A stretch of DNA of 64,000 bases from NCBI GenBank assembly GCA_016859345.1, contig CM029112.1, positions 9,621,089 through 9,685,088 on the forward strand, given 5' to 3'. This document shows, piece after piece, positions 59,901-64,000 of the stretch (within the stretch, counting starts at the first letter, position 1; every line of letters begins with the position of its first letter). The notes beneath the pieces were generated by a model. It had not been told where the DNA came from, did no database searches, and was given only the letters and a program-made list of their open reading frames with translations. The DNA is from Istiophorus platypterus (lineage: Eukaryota; Chordata; Actinopteri; Istiophoriformes; Istiophoridae). The translations under genes and the position numbers were made by a program.

Positions 59901-60963
59901 AACCACAGGCTTCAGCTGTTGGCTATTTAGCACTTCAGCTGGAACAGTGCTGTGGTTAAAGGTGTGATTGAGAGGAGAGACAAGTGGGGATTTTCGTACC
60001 AAAACTATAAGTTGGTCCTCTTACCTTAGATTAGTATGATATCTGTCTCTTGAGGAGCTGGAATTATTTTAGAAGAGTTGGCAGAATTAGAATAGAAGTA
60101 AGCCACTGCATTATTTTAATGTAATATCAGGCTGTAGCTGAATATGATTTTTTATTTGATTCATAATAATTAAAATCTCAGCAGATTTTTCTTCTTTTGT
60201 AATCTATTTATTATTCCAAATGACTCTCAACCCTGTCAAACTACACAAATAGCTATGTTTCACTCTTAAACACAGACACTGTTTCTGAGTTTGATCCATT
60301 TATACAAATAAAACACACAAGTTGTATAGCAATAGAAAATAATTTTGTATTTACTCATGTATTTGAATTTGTTGTAGAATAAAATGTCAAGGCAAAGAAC
60401 AACATTATTCCAATCCAAACCATTTATCTATAGATTTTTGGTAATGCCATCTAATAAGTCTTGGTTCAGTAACTTACCTGGACTCACAGTTTGGTAGAAA
60501 ATTCCCAGTTTTATAAGTTCTTTTGGACACTGAGCATGGTACAGCAGCATATAGGTCTAAGGATATATGCTGTTGTATGTTGCACAGATTGTACATACAG
60601 ATTATATTTATAAATGTAAATAAAATTGACTTTACTTGACAGGTTTTGTCTCATTAAAAAAAATGATATTTCTGTAATTTCTTTTTAGCTTGACAAGTGA
60701 ATGTTTTGCGCTTCTCTTATTAGTTTGTTATAACCTTTACTGTCTCCAGGGAGAAGATGTAACACTTCCAGAGGTCCCCACTGAGCCAATACCAGAACTC
60801 CCAGAGGCAGCTAAAACTGAACCAGGCACAGTGATATATTTTCATTCCTTATGCAATTGATATATTTGAAATTGATGCCAGACTGATTATATTTCCTTTA
60901 ATTTGTCTTCTAGAGAGGAGAGAAGAAAAGAAGAAGCCAGACAGAGAGATGCTGGCGGCCTAA
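56930..60963 (+). CDS. chmp6: Charged multivesicular body protein 6 (8 coding exons)
   Basis: Chmp6 (Vps20) is the ESCRT-III subunit that links ESCRT-II to Snf7/CHMP4 polymer on endosomal membrane, for multivesicular body formation and other membrane scission. Joining 8 exons gives 207 residues (human about 201). Residues 1-8 MGNIFGRK carry the Gly2 myristoylation signal. A basic coiled-coil region (QLKQQRDKLKQYQRR, then LLLLKKKRYQDQ) forms the ESCRT-III core, followed by acidic helices (IMDETQESIEYQRQIDEML, QEDEDAVLEEL). The LPEVPTEPIP segment near residues 172-181 is the VPS4 MIT-interacting motif (MIM2). Start at 56930 has a strong context (A at -3, G at +4). The last intron appears to be GC-AG. 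The gene lies on the same strand as ttyh2 and baiap2. Whether this is the a or b fish duplicate cannot be told. Confidence 0.94.
56996..57546 (+). other. chmp6 intron 1
   Basis: 0.55 kb, CpG-bearing at its start. Nothing else recognised. Confidence 0.8.
57547..57656 (+). CDS. chmp6: chmp6 coding exon 2
   Basis: Residues 23-58 plus two bases: basic helix QRDKLKQYQRR to LLKDGRK. Acceptor TTTTTCCCAG, donor GA|GTGAGT. Confidence 0.94.
57657..58113 (+). other. chmp6 intron 2
   Basis: 0.46 kb with a C-run near 57810. Nothing else recognised. Confidence 0.8.
58114..58201 (+). CDS. chmp6: chmp6 coding exon 3
   Basis: Residues 59-88, KALLLLKKKRYQDQLLDKTE to LERM. Acceptor TTATTGCAG, donor ATG|GTAAGT. 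Confidence 0.94.
58202..58801 (+). other. chmp6 intron 3
   Basis: 0.6 kb, AT-rich, nothing recognised. Confidence 0.8.
58802..58888 (+). CDS. chmp6: chmp6 coding exon 4
   Basis: Residues 89-117, VQDIEFMQIEMKVIEGLKVG to KSMHE, the helix 3-4 core of ESCRT-III. Acceptor TCAACAG, donor GAG|GTAAAT. Confidence 0.94.
58889..59298 (+). other. chmp6 intron 4
   Basis: 0.41 kb, nothing recognised. Confidence 0.8.
59299..59364 (+). CDS. chmp6: chmp6 coding exon 5
   Basis: Residues 118-139, IMSIEDVERIMDETQESIEY and QR. Acceptor TGTGACAG, donor AGG|GTAAAT. Confidence 0.94.
59365..59699 (+). other. chmp6 intron 5
   Basis: 0.34 kb, nothing recognised. Confidence 0.8.
59700..59780 (+). CDS. chmp6: chmp6 coding exon 6
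   Basis: Residues 140-166, QIDEMLAGALTQEDEDAVLE to AITQ. Acceptor CCCCTGCAG, donor CAG|GTGGGT. Confidence 0.94.
59781..60749 (+). other. chmp6 intron 6
   Basis: 0.97 kb, AT-rich, nothing recognised. Confidence 0.8.
60750..60825 (+). CDS. chmp6: chmp6 coding exon 7 (GC donor)
   Basis: Residues 167-191 plus one base: GEDVTLPEVPTEPIPELPEA to TEP, holding the MIM2 motif. Acceptor TGTCTCCAG. The donor reads CCAG|GCACAG, so the intron would be GC-AG. A GT six bases later would give a C-terminus unlike the family. Confidence 0.8.
60914..60963 (+). CDS. chmp6: chmp6 coding exon 8 and stop
   Basis: Completes codon 192 and encodes a basic tail ending DREMLAA with TAA at 60961-60963, matching the RQAELVAAS-type end of the family. 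Acceptor TGTCTTCTAG. Confidence 0.82.
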
Positions 60964-61338
60964 CAGATTGAATGAGTGGTTGATATCAAGTGTTGGACTC
61001 CAAATTAACGGATGATGCTGTCTTGCTTCCGAAATTCTGTTAATTTCCCTATTTCATCTTTAATTCGTGGTAGCTGAAGGTGGGACCTGCAGACATCCAT
61101 GCACCTTCAACCCATTTTATAGGATCATCACTGTGTGTATACTTTGGTTCTCTGCTCCCCTGAAGTATCTATATAAAGGAAGTGTAATGTTGTGTATCTC
61201 CATGTCTGACTTGGATTAGCATAGCAATGTTTCATTCTTAATGTGCTGATTAAGGCCTAGCTGAATGACAGGACTAATTTTTAGATGTTTTACACATTAC
61301 ATTCAGTTGTTTTACATATTAAATTGAGCTGTGGCAAT

Positions 61339-61344
61339 AATAAA
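61339..61344 (+). terminator. Poly(A) signal, candidate 1 for chmp6
   Basis: AATAAA followed by a T/GT-rich stretch (TTGTCTTGGC, TTTGTTTCTC), a good downstream element. Confidence 0.6.
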
Positions 61345-61422
61345 TTGTCTTGGCTTTCTTTGTTTCTCTCTTTTTTTTAAAAATCTGTTAAAACGTGAGT
61401 TTCTTTGGCTCTTGTATCATAG

Positions 61423-61428
61423 AATAAA
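61423..61428 (+). terminator. Poly(A) signal, candidate 2 for chmp6
   Basis: AATAAA followed by TTTTTGTTTGTGTAA, a GT-rich downstream element. Confidence 0.55.
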
Positions 61429-61445
61429 AGCATCTTTTTGTTTGT

Positions 61446-62745
61446 GTAACGTCCATCCTCCATAAGGTGGCACTGCTGGCTAGTTTTTTGACTCAAAACT
61501 GTACAAAACAGGTGTCTTCATTCACAACCCATCAGTGAAGTGTGTGTAGTTATTGACAGAAAGTAGAAAGCTCATATCGCTGAAACGTGGGAAATATTTA
61601 GACAAGAAAGCTGATATAGTATTTACAATCCCACACTAAGTGGGCACCAGGACTCTAATTAGCATGTACAATGAAGAGAACATAAATTATCCGCTGTGAG
61701 AAAAACATCACCTATGGTGTTACTGAAAACAGACTAGAGTATGACTGGCTTACAGCCTTCCATAGTACAATGCGTACATAAAATTTTCTTATGTAAATTG
61801 TAAAAAAAAGAGAAACTTCATGGGGACGACTGCCCCGAACATCATTTCCAGGTTACTTCTATGACAGCAGCAGATTGGACAGGAAACAGCTAAAATGCAC
61901 AACACTGGTCTTCCTAAAAAAAAACACAGGTGGAAATGGTATACTGGGGTACGGGGTGCATGGTGTGCCTCTGTCTGTAATGTCATTTTTGGATTGATTG
62001 GCTTCATTTAGAGCTGTCATTTTCTTTCCCAAATGATGCATGACAGGGAGAAAAAAACAATCCCAAACAGGTTTCATTTTCTCTTCAAAGAGCACCTTCT
62101 CTCAGAGGACAAAACAGCAGCGACTCCACCTTTACCTTGACATGCGTGTGTAGGCCTATTCCTATAGATTTATAGTTCCAGATGGATGTAGATTAAGAGC
62201 AGTCTTTTTGTATCTTTTTTAAGATCATCATAACACACATACCAGAAGTATCTATATAAATAGGCAAATATATAATGACTATTTTTGTTTGCTTGTTTGT
62301 TTTCCAGGGAAAGCACATATTTAAATTGGCCACTAAATGTCACATGAGGAGACACGCATTTGCCCTCCGTGTGTTAAGGGAACGGCGGAGCTGGGTTTCT
62401 GCAGACACACGCACCCTGACGCGAAGGTGCTTCATCCTTATGCTATAGGAAATATTGCATTGAGCGTCCGAGTGGGGAACAAACGCACTGGGATATGGAG
62501 GCCGTGACACTGACTGTCGTAATCTGCATTTGTTAGACATCACGCTTTATTCTCACCCCTTTTTAAAATTGTTTAGTATTGTTTAGTAATTATTAAACCT
62601 CTTTATATTCTCCTGTTCAGCCTAGTGCACTGTTTGATTCATAAAGTAAACCAGTGAAGAACATATATAAAATTTCACAGTGCCCTTTTTTTAGTTATTC
62701 AATTGTTTATTCAATGGGAGGAGGAGGGGGGTTGTTATTGTTTTT
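61446..62745. other. Spacer between chmp6 and baiap2
   Basis: AT-rich, no gene recognised. CpG content rises from about 62360. Confidence 0.6.
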
Positions 62746-63103
62746 CTGACTACATGCGAACGCTCCTGCCGCGCGTCCGAGATGGCGATAAAACCGGAGC
62801 TCCGGAGGGGGTCCGTGAAGGCAGCAGCGGGCTTGTCAGCTGCGGAGAGGGGGGGGGGGGAGGTGCGTTCAGTTGAAGCGGGGTTTCGGGAGCGCAGCAT
62901 CGCCTCACTCCACCACGGGTGCGCTGCCGTCGCACTACGGTCTCAGCGACCTCGTGTAGTAGACCCACTCCTTCTCCGACCCCCTTCTTTTTACGCGGAT
63001 ACGCCTTTTCGAGGGAGTTAAAAAAGAAAAAGAAAAGAAAGAAATAAGAAAAGACCAGTAAAAAAAAAAAAAACCGTTTATGGTCCTGGCTGAAGATTTC
63101 ACG
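62746..63103 (+). promoter_or_regulatory. baiap2: CpG island and 5' untranslated region of baiap2
   Basis: Dense CpG from 62755 to 63005, with a YY1-like GAGATGGCG at 62779 and a run of 12 G near 62849-62860. A 79-codon open frame (62782-63021) begins in that YY1-like word and stops 82 bases before the main start. Confidence 0.6.
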
Positions 63104-63151
63104 ATGTCTCGCACCGACGAGGTTCACCGCTTGACGGAAAACGTCTATAAG
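63104..63151 (+). CDS. baiap2: BAI1-associated protein 2 / IRSp53, first coding exon (gene continues past window)
   Basis: Baiap2 is an I-BAR and SH3 adaptor linking Rac/Cdc42 to actin at membrane protrusions and synapses. Sixteen codons, MSRTDEVHRLTENVYK, match the start of the I-BAR domain of vertebrate BAIAP2 (human has MHRLTENVYK at the same place), ending in phase 0 at AAG|GTAAGG. Position right after chmp6 on the same strand agrees with human 17q25.3. An in-frame ATG at 63080 would add eight residues (MVLAEDFT). I prefer 63104, which has A at -3 and matches the family start. A fish a/b duplicate cannot be told apart here. Confidence 0.88.
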
Positions 63152-63350
63152 GTAAGGTCCAACTATTCAATAAAGTTTCCCAAATGCGTGCGATGATATT
63201 GGGTCCGTGTCGCCGGACACGCCGTGGAAATCCACCATCAATCCCACTTTTGTTATTTATCTCTCAATCCGCATTCAAGCCTCGTACTTTTTTCTTTTTT
63301 TTTTTTCCTCCGATAATCTCTTAAGGGAGAGGCGCAGCACGGGTGGTTGA

Positions 63351-63412
63351 TTTATTTTTATTTTTATTTTATTTCATTTTATTTTATTTTATTTTATTTT
63401 ATTTATTTATTT
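63351..63412. repeat. (ATTTT)n simple repeat
   Basis: About ten TTTTA units with minor variants, seen directly. Confidence 0.92.
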
Positions 63413-63809
63413 GACCAGTTGCCGATTCACCAAAAAAAGCTCCGTCCTCCACCTCCGCGTACTTTTGCGCGACGCCAGATCTACTGTTTAAGACAACTCC
63501 TCTCAGCCAGAAGTCGCTCGCTCATTCACGCAGCCTGCTCCTACATGCGGGGCCTGTAACGCGTTGCTATAATTCACCTATCGCACCGACGGTGGCTTAG
63601 GCCTTTCCCCTGGCTACCGGTGGATTTTCTATAGCTTCCCTCGCTGAAATAGGGAACATATTGCATTCCACAAGTCAGTGTTTGACGGGCAGAGAAGGTT
63701 GGGCTTATCTGTTGCAACAAGTAAACATTTGCCCTATAGGGATTTCAACATTCAAACCTGTTCCACACATACACACTAAAAAAAAAGTGGTTTAAAAAAA
63801 TCAGGAGGT

Positions 63810-63842
63810 TGTGTGTGTGTGTGTGTGTGGGGGGGGGGGGGG
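63810..63842. repeat. (GT)n followed by a G run
   Basis: Nine to ten GT units, then 14 G. Confidence 0.92.
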
Positions 63843-64000
63843 TCCATCAAGATTTAAGAGTTTAGAAAAATTACATCTTCAAATTACTTGATTTGTTCAA
63901 GCAAATCCGAAACTAAAAGGTATTAAATTTGCAATAATATACAATGAAGACAAGCAGCTAATGTGGAGATACTGTTGAGATTTGTCACCGAGTGACTGAA

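Larger units (their letters stand above)
60964..61445 (+). other. chmp6: chmp6 3' untranslated region (likely)
   Basis: Non-coding sequence after the stop with two AATAAA hexamers, 61339-61344 and 61423-61428, either of which could set the end. Confidence 0.6.
63152..64000 (+). other. baiap2 intron 1, first part
   Basis: Begins at GTAAGG. Contains an ATTTT repeat and a GT/G-run (entered separately). No exon seen before the window ends. Confidence 0.75.

Noticed and set aside
60831..60832. GT at 60831 as the chmp6 exon 7 donor
   Set aside because: It would join exon 8 in a frame giving a long unrelated tail, whereas the GC donor six bases earlier restores the family C-terminus.
62750..63127. 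Minus-strand open frame of 125 codons over the baiap2 CpG island
   Set aside because: GC-rich shadow of the opposite strand with low-complexity phenylalanine and proline runs; no homology.

Overview
The window reads as nuclear DNA of a bony fish, most likely a spiny-rayed teleost. The reasons are short-exon GT-AG genes whose predicted proteins align end to end with vertebrate families, many (CA)n, (TA)n and (TATC)n microsatellites, and several diverged dispersed repeats of the type common in fish genomes. There is no prokaryotic organisation, CRISPR array, tRNA or rRNA that I can see. The species cannot be named from the sequence.

Layout. Bases 1 to about 28,600 are a large stretch with no gene I can identify. 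It holds a broken Gypsy-type gag remnant (749-1640), an old repeat with internal sub-repeats (3715-4075), further repeat fragments, microsatellites, a few GC-richer or motif-dense islands that could be regulatory, and one unexplained cysteine-rich open stretch (8253-8699). From 28,600 the composition becomes CpG-rich and leads into ttyh2 (tweety family anion channel-like membrane protein): 14 coding exons from 29475 to 54432, all joined in phase to give 534 residues. Its introns carry a short inverted-repeat transposon, a 1-kb element with inverted termini, and two copies of another dispersed repeat.

About 1.2 kb after the likely ttyh2 poly(A) signal lies chmp6 (ESCRT-III subunit): 8 coding exons from 56930 to 60963, 207 residues, same strand, with one apparent GC-AG intron near its end. 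After a 1.6-kb spacer comes the CpG-rich 5' end and first coding exon of baiap2 (IRSp53; 63104-63151). The rest of that gene lies beyond the window.

The three genes are separate transcription units, not an operon. They act in different processes: membrane/lipid or anion transport (Ttyh2), ESCRT-III membrane scission (Chmp6) and I-BAR/actin membrane protrusion (Baiap2). The chmp6-baiap2 adjacency and orientation match human 17q25.3, whereas human TTYH2 lies several megabases away on the same arm. I found no convincing new biological system. The most useful leads are the GC-AG intron in chmp6, the ttyh2 C-terminal splice choice that would make or destroy its PY motif, the RSD-for-RGD change in Ttyh2, a perfect NKX2-like palindrome upstream of ttyh2, and the unexplained exon-like block near 8.4 kb.
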